DNA of 5,968 nt, from the NCBI GenBank assembly GCA_900759415.1, contig CAAEVC010000135.1, positions 1 to 5,968 of the forward strand. Reading direction: 5' to 3'. This stretch comes from an uncultured Dialister sp. (GTDB lineage Bacteria; Bacillota; Negativicutes; Veillonellales; Dialisteraceae). The notes beneath the pieces are model-generated. The model was not told the DNA's origin. It ran no database searches and was given only the letters and a program-made list of their open reading frames with translations. A program made the translations under genes and the position numbers. Shown in pieces: positions 1-5,567 of this stretch (the stretch's first letter is position 1; every line of letters starts with the position of its first letter).

Positions 1-52
1 CCCATCACTTGCGTTAAGATTGTGATGAGATTATACCATGACTGGGACATTT

Positions 53-89
53 TCATTTGTGGTTACTTGAGACAATATCACTTGTGGTT
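53..89. repeat. 12-base direct repeat upstream of the operon promoter
   Basis: TCATTTGTGGTT (53-64) and TCACTTGTGGTT (78-89) differ at one base and lie 25 bases apart in register. They sit 33 to 69 bases upstream of the -35 hexamer, where an activator or upstream regulator could bind. The match is short and could be chance, so a function is only inferred. Confidence 0.3.
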
Positions 90-121
90 CATAAGCGCCT
101 TTTCTTGTAAAGCTTTTTTCC

Positions 122-150
122 TTGACAAGGCTTCTTTCTTCTTGTATAAT
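122..150 (+). promoter_or_regulatory. sigma-A type promoter of the ylxM-yebC operon
   Basis: TTGACA at 122-127 and TATAAT at 145-150 are both perfect consensus hexamers with the ideal 17-base spacer. Transcription should begin near 156-158, giving a leader of only about 15 bases before the ylxM start at 172. Both hexamers lie inside CTTG...CAAG inverted repeats: CTTGACAAG at 121-129, and CTTGT/ACAAG arms at 141-145 and 152-156. A repressor could in principle cover the core promoter. No riboswitch or attenuator can fit in so short a leader. This is the only strong promoter I recognise, so the whole block down to the terminator after yebC is probably one transcript. Confidence 0.85.
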
Positions 151-171
151 GACAAGCGTTGTGGTGATGCT

Positions 172-495
172 ATGTCTATTGAGAACATCGTAAGGAAGGG
201 CGAGCTCCTGGATCGGTATGGAGCGCTTCTGACGGAGCGTCAGAGGGATTGCCTGGATTTGTATTATAATGAGAATCTTACGCTGGCTGAGATTGCTGAA
301 CATTTTCATATTTCCCGTCAGGCGGTGCATGATGCGATGCGTCATGGGGAGGAGCAGCTGATGTCTTATGAGGCGGCTCTTGGTCTTGTTTCTTCCAGGG
401 AGAAAAAGGAGGCGGCCGGAAGGGAGCTTTTGAAGATGGTTTCATCTAAGGATGAGGCAAGGGCGCGGGCGTTGATTGACTTTTTATCTGATTGA
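172..495 (+). CDS. ylxM: YlxM family putative helix-turn-helix protein (UPF0122)
   Basis: This 107-residue protein matches the YlxM/p13 family, which is small, helical and almost always encoded just before ffh. It is thought to assist the signal recognition particle, although the fold resembles a sigma-factor region 4 DNA-binding domain. The recognisable part is LTLAEIAEHFHISRQAVHDA (residues 36-55), a helix-turn-helix, preceded by LTERQRDCLDLYY (20-32). The C-terminal third is charged and helical. The frame stays open upstream to base 22, but the ATG at 172 is preferred: it is preceded by GTGGTGAT (161-168, seven of eight bases of GAGGTGAT), it follows the promoter by about 20 bases, and the family begins here. 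The upstream part of the frame overlaps the promoter. ffh starts 10 bases after the stop. The DNA-binding role is predicted from the fold; the SRP link rests on gene neighbourhood and family literature. Confidence 0.93.
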   Translation: MSIENIVRKGELLDRYGALLTERQRDCLDLYYNENLTLAEIAEHFHISRQAVHDAMRHGEEQLMSYEAALGLVSSREKKEAAGRELLKMVSSKDEARARALIDFLSD

Positions 496-505
496 AGGTG
501 ACTGT

Positions 506-1867
506 ATGCCATTTGAAAATTTGGGAGATAAGCTCCAGTCCGCTTTTAAGGATCTGCGCGGTAAGGGTAAGCTTTCTGAAAGCGATATCGATGGTGCTCT
601 TCGTGAAGTGAGGAGGGCGCTTCTGGAAGCGGATGTTAATTTCAAAGTGGCCAAAGATTTCATCGCTCATGTGCGTGAGAAAGCCATGGGTGAGGAGGTT
701 TTCGGCAGCCTTAAGCCTGATCAGACAGTTATCAAGATCGTCCGTGATGAGCTGACTGATCTTCTGGGGGGAACGCAGAGTAAGATTACTCTTTCTTCTT
801 CCGGGATGACGGTGATTATGCTTGTAGGTCTTCAGGGCGCCGGTAAGACGACGACGGCTGGCAAGCTGGCTCTGATGTTCAAGAAGAAGGGGCATCGCCC
901 GATGATGGCGGCCTGCGATGTGTATCGTCCGGCGGCTATCAAGCAGTTGGAGGTGCTGGGTGAGCAGACTGATGTGCCTGTGTACCGTATGCCTGCCAAT
1001 GTGGATCCTGTCCATATCGCTCAGTATGCTGTGGATACGGCAAAGGCGTATAACAGGGATGTAGTTATTCTGGATACTGCCGGGCGTCTCACTATCGATG
1101 AGAAGCTGATGGCGGAGCTTAGAAATATTAAGTCTGAGGTGCATCCGCAGGAGATTCTCCTGGTGCTGGATTCTATGACCGGTCAGGATGCGGTGACGAC
1201 GGCGAAGGCTTTTGATGAGAATCTTGGCATTGACGGGACCATCTTGACGAAGATGGACGGCGATGCCAGAGGCGGTGCTGCTCTTTCTATCAAGACGGTG
1301 ACCGGTAAGCCGATCAAGATGATCGGTGTGTCTGAAAAGCTGGACGGCGGTCTGGAGGATTTCCATCCTGATCGTATGGCAGGACGTATCCTGGATCTCG
1401 GAGATCTGGAGACTCTGATTGAGAATGCGCAGAGGAATCTGGATGCTGAGGATATGAAGGATGCGGCTTCGAAGATCAGAAAAGGGGAGTTCACTCTGGA
1501 TGATTTTCTGCGTCAGCTGAAGCAGATCAGAAAGCTTGGTTCTTTCCAGTCTATTCTAGGGATGCTCCCGGGGATGGGCAAGTTCAAGGATCAGCTGAAA
1601 GATGTTGATCTTGACGGGAAGGAAATCAAGCATATTGAAGCTATCATTCTTTCTATGACTCCTGCAGAGAGGGCGAATGTGAAGATTTTGAACGGCAGCC
1701 GCAGAAAGCGTATTGCTAACGGTGCGGGTGTGAAGATTCAGGATGTGAATCGCATGATGAAGCAGTTCGCCGAGATGCAGAAGACTATGAAGAAGATGAA
1801 GGGTATGAAAATGAATCCATCCAAGTTGGGAAGTCTTAAGAATTTCTCCGGGATGTTCCATAAATAA
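506..1867 (+). CDS. ffh: signal recognition particle protein Ffh (SRP54 GTPase)
   Basis: Ffh is the SRP GTPase that binds signal sequences on nascent chains and delivers ribosomes to FtsY at the membrane. The 453-residue length is normal. Order: N domain helices (about 1-95, with ALLEADVNFKV at 38-48), then the GTPase G domain with G1 GLQGAGKTT (108-116), DVYRPAA (138-144), G3 DTAGR (190-194), G4 TKMD (248-251) and G5-region GVSEK (274-278). The methionine-rich M domain follows (from about 325), with finger loop SILGMLPGMGK (349-359), the SRP RNA-binding stretch SRRKRIANGAG (398-408) and a Met/Lys-rich tail. The ATG at 506 is chosen because GAAGGTGA (494-501) precedes it and MPFENL is a typical Ffh N-terminus; an in-frame ATG at 476 lies inside ylxM. 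One small oddity is LDGGLEDF after G5, one residue longer than the usual EKLD-LE-F spacing. The SRP RNA gene is not in the window. Confidence 0.98.
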   Translation: MPFENLGDKLQSAFKDLRGKGKLSESDIDGALREVRRALLEADVNFKVAKDFIAHVREKAMGEEVFGSLKPDQTVIKIVRDELTDLLGGTQSKITLSSSGMTVIMLVGLQGAGKTTTAGKLALMFKKKGHRPMMAACDVYRPAAIKQLEVLGEQTDVPVYRMPANVDPVHIAQYAVDTAKAYNRDVVILDTAGRLTIDEKLMAELRNIKSEVHPQEILLVLDSMTGQDAVTTAKAFDENLGIDGTILTKMDGDARGGAALSIKTVTGKPIKMIGVSEKLDGGLEDFHPDRMAGRILDLGDLETLIENAQRNLDAEDMKDAASKIRKGEFTLDDFLRQLKQIRKLGSFQSILGMLPGMGKFKDQLKDVDLDGKEIKHIEAIILSMTPAERANVKILNGSRRKRIANGAGVKIQDVNRMMKQFAEMQKTMKKMKGMKMNPSKLGSLKNFSGMFHK

Positions 1868-1880
1868 TCGAGACTATTTT

Positions 1881-1890
1881 AAGGAGGTGA
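1881..1890 (+). promoter_or_regulatory. full-length Shine-Dalgarno sequence of rpsP
   Basis: AAGGAGGTGA is a ten-base complement to the 16S rRNA 3' end, placed five bases before ATG at 1896. It is the strongest ribosome binding site in the window, in keeping with the need for stoichiometric S16. A GTG inside it (1887) is in frame with rpsP but lies within the ribosome binding site and so is not the start. Confidence 0.9.
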
Positions 1891-1895
1891 AATTT

Positions 1896-2159
1896 ATGTT
1901 AAAGATTCGTCTGACCCGTATGGGCGCTAAGAAGAATCCTTTCTATCGTATCGTTGTTATCGATGCTAAGTCTGCTAGAAACGGTGCTCCTGCTGATACT
2001 ATCGGCTGGTATGACCCGGCTAAGCTGGACGCTCCGGTAAAGATCGATGAAGAAAAGGTTCTCTCCTGGCTCGGAAAAGGTGCACAGCCAACCGACACCG
2101 TTCGTTCTATTCTGAGAAAGAATGGTATTCTTGCTAAGTTTGCAGAAGCAAAGAAATAA
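1896..2159 (+). CDS. rpsP: 30S ribosomal protein S16
   Basis: S16 is a primary-binding protein of the 30S body and is needed for early assembly around the 5' domain of 16S rRNA. The 87-residue product carries the family signature from its first residue, MLKIRLTRMGAKKNPFYRIV (1-20). This is followed by the loop with GWYDP (37-41), then VKIDEEK (48-54) and GAQPTDTVR (62-70). The short Lys-rich end is typical. The start is fixed by the ten-base Shine-Dalgarno sequence. There are 28 bases between the ffh stop and this ATG, with no terminator in them. All glutamates use GAA, consistent with high expression. khpA follows after 12 bases and RimM, an S16-related assembly factor, is encoded further down the same operon. 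Confidence 0.98.
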   Translation: MLKIRLTRMGAKKNPFYRIVVIDAKSARNGAPADTIGWYDPAKLDAPVKIDEEKVLSWLGKGAQPTDTVRSILRKNGILAKFAEAKK

Positions 2160-2171
2160 TGGGGGCCGCAT

Positions 2172-2399
2172 ATGAAAGAATTGGTGGAAACACTTGTTAA
2201 GGCTCTGGTAAAGAACCCTGATGCTGTTACTGTCTCCGTGGTTCAGAAGGGGAATCTGGAAATTTATCAGGTTCACGTAGCTCCTGAGGATATGGGGAAG
2301 GTAATCGGCAGAAAGGGTCGCATTGCCAATGCAATCCGCACCGTAGTCAAGGCAGGTGCTCTGCGTGAAAACCGTAAAGTAGCTGTAGATATTATCTAA
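2172..2399 (+). CDS. khpA: KH domain RNA-binding protein KhpA (YlqC)
   Basis: This 75-residue protein is essentially a single KH domain of the KhpA/YlqC family. In streptococci and other Firmicutes KhpA pairs with KhpB (Jag/EloR) and binds many RNAs, with effects on cell length and division. Visible elements are the N-terminal helix MKELVETLVKALV (1-13), the short beta strands (19-36), and the nucleic-acid-binding GXXG loop GRKG (46-49) within GKVIGRKGRIANAIRTVV (42-59). It ends with AVDII just after the last strand. GGGGG at 2161-2165 can serve as a ribosome binding site through one G-U pair, six bases from the ATG; this is weaker than the rpsP site. The place between rpsP and ylqD-rimM is the conserved one in Firmicutes. 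The RNA targets cannot be read from the sequence. Confidence 0.93.
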   Translation: MKELVETLVKALVKNPDAVTVSVVQKGNLEIYQVHVAPEDMGKVIGRKGRIANAIRTVVKAGALRENRKVAVDII

Positions 2400-2409
2400 G
2401 AGGTGCCTG

Positions 2410-2817
2410 ATGGAAGAAATGCAGATTCTTGTCCCGGTAGCTGTCAAATCCAAGCTGACTGAAAAGCTGAAGGAAACACTTCTTGCTGAAATCGGCCAGA
2501 ATATCAGCCGTGTCGAACATGATATGGCTCATTTGGAAATGGAAGCGAAGGGAAAACTGGAAGAACAGGCGAAGGTGAATATTCAGGGCGTTGCTCCGCT
2601 CCGTGCGCAGTATGAAGCACAGAGAGTGCAGATGCAGCAGGTCATGGATAAGCTTCTTGCCGATAAGGAACACCTGGAAAAACTGGTCATTGGTGCAGAA
2701 CTGAATCGTTCTCCTATGAATCGTCTGGTTACCGTCAAAGTAGGCGATGATATGAACAGTCTGACAGGCGGAGAAATCCTGGTAGAAGACGGAAAGATCA
2801 TTGCTTTCCGCAATTGA
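2410..2817 (+). CDS. ylqD: YlqD family coiled-coil protein of unknown function
   Basis: This 135-residue protein occupies the ylqD position between khpA and rimM and matches that family in layout. A short strand MQILVPVAV (4-12) leads into a long charged helical region (about 15-95) rich in Glu, Lys, Gln and Leu, typical of a coiled coil. A compact beta-rich C-terminus (about 96-135) follows, containing LVTVKVGDD (106-114) and the hairpin GGEILVEDGKIIAF (120-133). No signal peptide, membrane segment or catalytic motif is visible, so it should be cytoplasmic. AAGAGGTG at 2398-2405 is its ribosome binding site and overlaps the khpA stop codon, so the two are likely translationally coupled. All 16 glutamates use GAA, which suggests good expression. 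Function is unknown; the neighbourhood suggests ribosome assembly or RNA handling, but that is only inference. Confidence 0.85.
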   Translation: MEEMQILVPVAVKSKLTEKLKETLLAEIGQNISRVEHDMAHLEMEAKGKLEEQAKVNIQGVAPLRAQYEAQRVQMQQVMDKLLADKEHLEKLVIGAELNRSPMNRLVTVKVGDDMNSLTGGEILVEDGKIIAFRN

Positions 2818-2818
2818 T

Positions 2819-3313
2819 ATGAACCCCGATGAGATGATTATCGTCGGCCGAATCGTAGCCCCGCATGGTGTGCGGGGTGATTTGCGTATTCTTCCCGATA
2901 CGGAGCGGCCGGAGATGTTTAAATCGCTGAAGACCATCTATATCGGGAGAAAACGCTGCCATCTCTTATCTGCCCGTCCGCATAAGAATGTGTATATCGT
3001 TCATGTGGAAGGTGTAGATGACAGGAATACCGCTGAGACCCTGGTGCATGAAGTAGTAGAGGTGCCATTTTCCCTTCTTCCGAAGCTGGAAGATGGGGCT
3101 TATTACTATTTCCAGCTCATAGGGCTTTCGGTAGTGACTGAGGATGGAGAGGCGGTAGGCCGTTTAGAGGAAGTCATGGAGACCGGCGCGAATAATGTGT
3201 ATGTTATCCGCGATGGGAAGAAGGAGACTCTGATTCCGGCCATACCGTCATGTGTTCTCTCTATCGATATGGACGCAGGACGTATGACGGTGCGTCTGCC
3301 GGAGTGGATTTAA
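2819..3313 (+). CDS. rimM: 16S rRNA processing / 30S maturation factor RimM
   Basis: RimM is a late 30S assembly factor that binds S19 and the 16S 3' (head) domain. The 164-residue product has both expected parts. The N-terminal RimM barrel begins IIVGRIVAPHGVRGDLRI (7-24) and includes the YIVHVEGVDDRNTAE stretch (59-73). The C-terminal PRC barrel runs from about 96, with GLSVVTEDGEAVG (102-114), ETGANNVYVIRDG (121-133), LIPAIPSCV (138-146) and AGRMTVRLPE (153-162). The ATG at 2819 is one base after the ylqD stop (TGATATG), so it probably depends on ribosomes finishing ylqD, because no good Shine-Dalgarno sequence precedes it. An internal ATG at 2834 (MIIVGR) is the main alternative and would cost five residues without harming the domain. 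A TTG at 2801 would add six residues, but it is not conserved-looking. Confidence 0.95.
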   Translation: MNPDEMIIVGRIVAPHGVRGDLRILPDTERPEMFKSLKTIYIGRKRCHLLSARPHKNVYIVHVEGVDDRNTAETLVHEVVEVPFSLLPKLEDGAYYYFQLIGLSVVTEDGEAVGRLEEVMETGANNVYVIRDGKKETLIPAIPSCVLSIDMDAGRMTVRLPEWI

Positions 3314-3339
3314 CTCTGGTCAGCAGGGGAATTTTTTAG

Positions 3340-3369
3340 ATGATTAGGTCAAAAAAGAGGGTATCTTGA
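3340..3369 (+). other. possible 9-codon leader ORF coupled to trmD
   Basis: In the 52-base gap between rimM and trmD, an ATG at 3340 opens MIRSKKRVS and stops at TGA 3367-3369. It has its own purine-rich ribosome binding site, AGGGGA (3325-3330), nine bases upstream. Its stop overlaps the trmD start as TTGA (3366-3369), the geometry of termination-reinitiation coupling. The trmD Shine-Dalgarno sequence (3356-3361) lies inside the small ORF. It may be a chance ORF; its translation is inferred. Confidence 0.35.
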
Positions 3370-4109
3370 AGATAGACATACTTTCTCTGTTTCCAGAATT
3401 CATGGAAGCCTTTTTCAACCAGAGCATAATCAAAAGAGCGATTGAAGGCGGCCTTCTGGAGATGGATGTCACCAATCCAAGAGATTATACAAAGAGCCGT
3501 CATCGGCAGGTAGATGATACCATTTATGGTGGTGGCGCAGGTATGCTTATGATGTGCCAGCCTCTTTTTGACGCCTGCCATGCAGTGCTTCCCGAGAGGG
3601 GGCCTCGTGACCGGGTGATTTTCCTGTCTCCTGCAGGAAAGACATTCGATCAGGATAAGGCCAAGGAGCTGTATCGGGAGTATGATCATCTTGTTTTGAT
3701 TTGTGGTCACTATGAAGGGGTGGATCACCGGGTGGAGGAACATCTGGCGGATGAGCTCATTTCTATCGGTGACTATGTACTGACCGGCGGTGAGCTGGGT
3801 GCCATGGTGATTGCAGATGCTGTCGCCCGTATGGTACCAGGGGTGCTGGGGGATGCAGGAAGTGCAGCGAGCGATTCATTTTATGAACCGATCCTGGAGT
3901 ATCCCCAGTATACGAAACCGGCGGAATATAACGGCTGGAAAGTGCCGGATGTCCTTTTGTCGGGACATCATGCCAATATAGCCCGCTGGAGAAGGAAGGA
4001 AGCGCTCAGAAGGACTCTTCTGAACCGGCCGGATCTTCTGGAGGGCAGGGAACTTTCCAGAGAAGATAAAAAGTTAATGGCGGAAATATTGGAAGAAAGG
4101 GAGAAGTGA
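3366..4109 (+). CDS. trmD: tRNA (guanine37-N1)-methyltransferase TrmD
   Basis: TrmD is a SPOUT-class enzyme that uses S-adenosylmethionine to make m1G37 next to the anticodon of tRNAs reading CNN and some other codons, preventing +1 frameshifting. The 247 residues are full length. The knotted catalytic domain shows VDDTIYGGGAGM (49-60), LSPAGKTF (87-94), CGHYEGVD (113-120) and IGDYVLTGGELGAMVIADAV (134-153). R155 is in RMVPG. SDSF (169-172) holds the presumed catalytic Asp170. LEYPQYTKP (177-185) and the C-terminal tRNA-binding helices, including SGHHANIARWRR (199-210), follow. The linker before the catalytic Asp reads GDAGSA where many homologues have GNEESA. Translation starts at TTG 3366: family members begin MKIDILxLFP exactly here, and AGAGGG (3356-3361) is well placed. 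The next in-frame ATG, at residue 13, would remove the first strand. The next gene starts two bases after the stop. Confidence 0.97.
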   Translation: MKIDILSLFPEFMEAFFNQSIIKRAIEGGLLEMDVTNPRDYTKSRHRQVDDTIYGGGAGMLMMCQPLFDACHAVLPERGPRDRVIFLSPAGKTFDQDKAKELYREYDHLVLICGHYEGVDHRVEEHLADELISIGDYVLTGGELGAMVIADAVARMVPGVLGDAGSAASDSFYEPILEYPQYTKPAEYNGWKVPDVLLSGHHANIARWRRKEALRRTLLNRPDLLEGRELSREDKKLMAEILEEREK

Positions 4110-4111
4110 CG

Positions 4112-4693
4112 ATGGCACCTGTATATATAGGTCTGATACACTATCCTATTTATAATAAACACATGGAAGTGGTCACTACGGCTCTTACCAATTATGACCT
4201 CCATGATATTGCCAGAACGGCAAAGACTTATGATGTAAAGCGGTATTTCATCGTGCATCCTGTGGAGGCACAGCGTGAGATGGCTCTTCGCATCATGACT
4301 CATTGGAAGACCGGAGGCGGTGTGCATTACAATGCGAACCGCAAGGAAGCTTTTGAGGAGACGGAACTGGTTCCTTCTCTTGAAGATGCGATTTCCTGGA
4401 TCGAAAAGGAGACAGGAAAGAAACCGGCTATTGTCACAACCGACGCGAGGGTGTATCCTAATACTATCTCCTACGCAGATATGCGCAGGAAAATCCACGA
4501 AGAGGATACCCCGATATTCATACTCTTTGGGACAGGCTTCGGCATGACCAAAGAGATGATGAAAAAATTTGATTATATCGTGGAACCGATTTACGGCGCC
4601 GGCACTTATAATCACCTCTGTGTGAGAAGTGCGGTGGCTATCATCCTCGACCGCCTTCTGGGCGAACCCTGGTGGAACAAAAAGGAGGAATAA
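4112..4693 (+). CDS. TrmD-linked SPOUT RNA methyltransferase (COG4752 type), target unknown
   Basis: The 193-residue protein resembles the SAM-dependent RNA methyltransferase family often found beside trmD (the COG4752 type), a stand-alone SPOUT domain. It starts VYIGLIHYP (4-12), with VVTTALTNYDLHDIARTAKT (20-39) as its most recognisable segment and RYFIVHP (44-50) after it. VTTDAR (108-113) ends the Rossmann-like half. The presumed knot and cofactor pocket are IFILFGTGFGMTKE (135-148) and EPIYGAGTYNHLCVRSAVAI (158-177), which correspond to SPOUT motifs 2 and 3. No RNA-binding domain is fused to it. The ATG at 4112 has AAGGGAG (4097-4103) eight bases upstream. A GTG at 4106 overlaps the trmD stop but lies too close to that site. 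The substrate and modified nucleotide are not known to me. Its position suggests a role with tRNA or rRNA, and in Bacillus rplS follows trmD at this position. Confidence 0.88.
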   Translation: MAPVYIGLIHYPIYNKHMEVVTTALTNYDLHDIARTAKTYDVKRYFIVHPVEAQREMALRIMTHWKTGGGVHYNANRKEAFEETELVPSLEDAISWIEKETGKKPAIVTTDARVYPNTISYADMRRKIHEEDTPIFILFGTGFGMTKEMMKKFDYIVEPIYGAGTYNHLCVRSAVAIILDRLLGEPWWNKKEE

Positions 4694-4696
4694 ATT

Positions 4697-5431
4697 ATGT
4701 CCGGACATTCCAAGTGGGAAAATATCAAGCGCAAAAAGGGCAAAACCGACGCCATCCGCGCAAAGATCACCACTAAGATTTCTAAGGAAATTACAATCGC
4801 AGCCCGCATGGGCGGCGGTGACCCGGTAGGCAACATGCGTCTGAAACTGGCCCTCACCAAGGCTAAGCAGAACAATGTGCCGAAGGAAAACATTCAGAGA
4901 GCCATCGCTAAAGGCGTTGGCGCAGCATCTGGCGCAGGCTTCGATGAAGTGACCTATGAAGGTTACGGCCCTGGCGGCGCAGCTGTTATCGTAGAAGTCA
5001 ATACGGATAACAGAAACAGAGCAGCTGCTGATATCCGTCATGCATTCACCCATCATGGCGGCTCTGTAGGAACACCGGGCTGCGTATCCTGGATGTTCAA
5101 GAAGAAGGGAACCATTGTGGTAAGCAAAGAAGCAGCTGATGAAGATACTCTCATGATGGTTGCTCTCGATGCAGGTGCTGAAGACGTGGCAGTGAACGAA
5201 GACAGCTATGAAATCACCACCGCACCGGAAGATTTCATGACCGTATCTGATGCCCTTGAAAAAGAAGGCATCACTGCAGAAGCATCTGAAGTCGCAATGG
5301 TACCGGATAACTACGTAAAACTGGAAGGCGATGCCGCTCAGACCATGGCTCACCTCACCAATGAACTGGAAGACCTCGATGATGTACAGGAAGTATACAC
5401 CAACGCTGAACTGCCAGAAGATGTAGAATAA
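4697..5431 (+). CDS. yebC: YebC/PmpR family translation factor / regulator
   Basis: The 244 residues match the YebC/TACO1 family throughout. The N-terminal domain has SGHSKWENIKRKK (2-14) and GNMRLKLALTKAKQNNVPKE (45-64). The centre has YEGYGPGGAAVIVE (87-100), NTDNRNR (102-108) and the HHGGSVG loop (119-125). An acidic C-terminus follows. Members were first described as DNA-binding regulators (PmpR in Pseudomonas). More recent work links YebC and its mitochondrial relative TACO1 to relief of ribosome stalling at proline stretches, which suits a translation operon. AAAGGAGGAA (4681-4690) is a very strong ribosome binding site inside the end of the previous gene, six bases before the ATG. All 23 glutamates are GAA, unlike the mixed usage of the three genes upstream, so it is probably well expressed. 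Its stop codon lies in the left arm of the terminator palindrome. Confidence 0.96.
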   Translation: MSGHSKWENIKRKKGKTDAIRAKITTKISKEITIAARMGGGDPVGNMRLKLALTKAKQNNVPKENIQRAIAKGVGAASGAGFDEVTYEGYGPGGAAVIVEVNTDNRNRAAADIRHAFTHHGGSVGTPGCVSWMFKKKGTIVVSKEAADEDTLMMVALDAGAEDVAVNEDSYEITTAPEDFMTVSDALEKEGITAEASEVAMVPDNYVKLEGDAAQTMAHLTNELEDLDDVQEVYTNAELPEDVE

Positions 5432-5473
5432 AACAAAAGGGCTGTCCCAATGGGACAGCCCTTTTGTTTTATT
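5427..5473. terminator. bidirectional intrinsic terminator after yebC
   Basis: Arms 5427-5449 and 5451-5473 are perfectly complementary over 23 bases around a single central A (in RNA, a CCC/GGG stem top with AAU as the loop). The GC-rich core GGGCTGTCCC is flanked by A-rich and T-rich outer parts, so the transcript ends in a U-rich run (CUUUUGUUUUAUU). The sequence is symmetric and should also stop transcripts arriving on the other strand. The yebC stop codon (5429-5431) is part of the left arm. Confidence 0.95.
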
Positions 5474-5474
5474 C

Positions 5475-5502
5475 AGAGTTGAGTGCAGAGAGTTGAGCGA
5501 AG
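5475..5502. repeat. 14-base tandem duplication
   Basis: AGAGTTGAGTGCAG (5475-5488) is followed directly by AGAGTTGAGCGAAG (5489-5502), matching at 12 of 14 positions. It begins two bases after the terminator. It looks like a slippage duplication, with no role I can name. Confidence 0.6.
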
Positions 5503-5520
5503 GTTGTAAAGACTTTATAG

Positions 5521-5565
5521 TTTGTAATTATAAAGCCTGACGGATAGAGGGAAGAAGCACTAGTG
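5521..5565 (+). repeat. direct repeat, copy 1
   Basis: The repeat reads TTTGTAATTATAAAGCC then TGACG, a diverged AGAGGGAAGAAG-like part and CACTAGTG. It returns 264 to 267 bases later (5788-5831). TATAAAGCCTGACG is identical in both; the next 15 bases match at 11 positions, and both end with CTAGTG after a two-base length difference. In this copy TATAAAG (5529-5535) can also pair with CTTTATA (5513-5519). It stands immediately before the structured repeat on the + strand, and could be the outer flank of a mobile or amplified element. Confidence 0.6.
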
Positions 5566-5567
5566 GC

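Noticed and set aside
3..27. Hairpin CATCAC/GTGATG (3-8 with 22-27) as a terminator of an upstream gene
   Set aside because: Six pairs with a 13-base loop and no T run after it; too weak to call.
22..171. In-frame upstream extension of ylxM from ATG at 22 (50 extra residues)
   Set aside because: It runs through the consensus promoter, has no ribosome binding site, and encodes an aromatic/Cys-rich stretch unlike the family; the transcript should start near 157.
446..1366. Long minus-strand open frame opposite ffh
   Set aside because: It is the complement of a certain ffh gene; its His/Arg/Leu-rich product resembles no protein I recognise and it has no ribosome binding site.
2801..2818. TTG at 2801 as the rimM start
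   Set aside because: It would add MLSAID before the usual RimM N-terminus and lies inside ylqD without a Shine-Dalgarno sequence; ATG 2819 next to the ylqD stop is simpler.
3968..5353. 461-codon minus-strand open frame opposite trmD end, the SPOUT gene and yebC
   Set aside because: It overlaps three well-supported + strand genes, and its Phe/His/Cys/Ser-rich product looks like the antisense shadow of biased codons. Length alone is not support.
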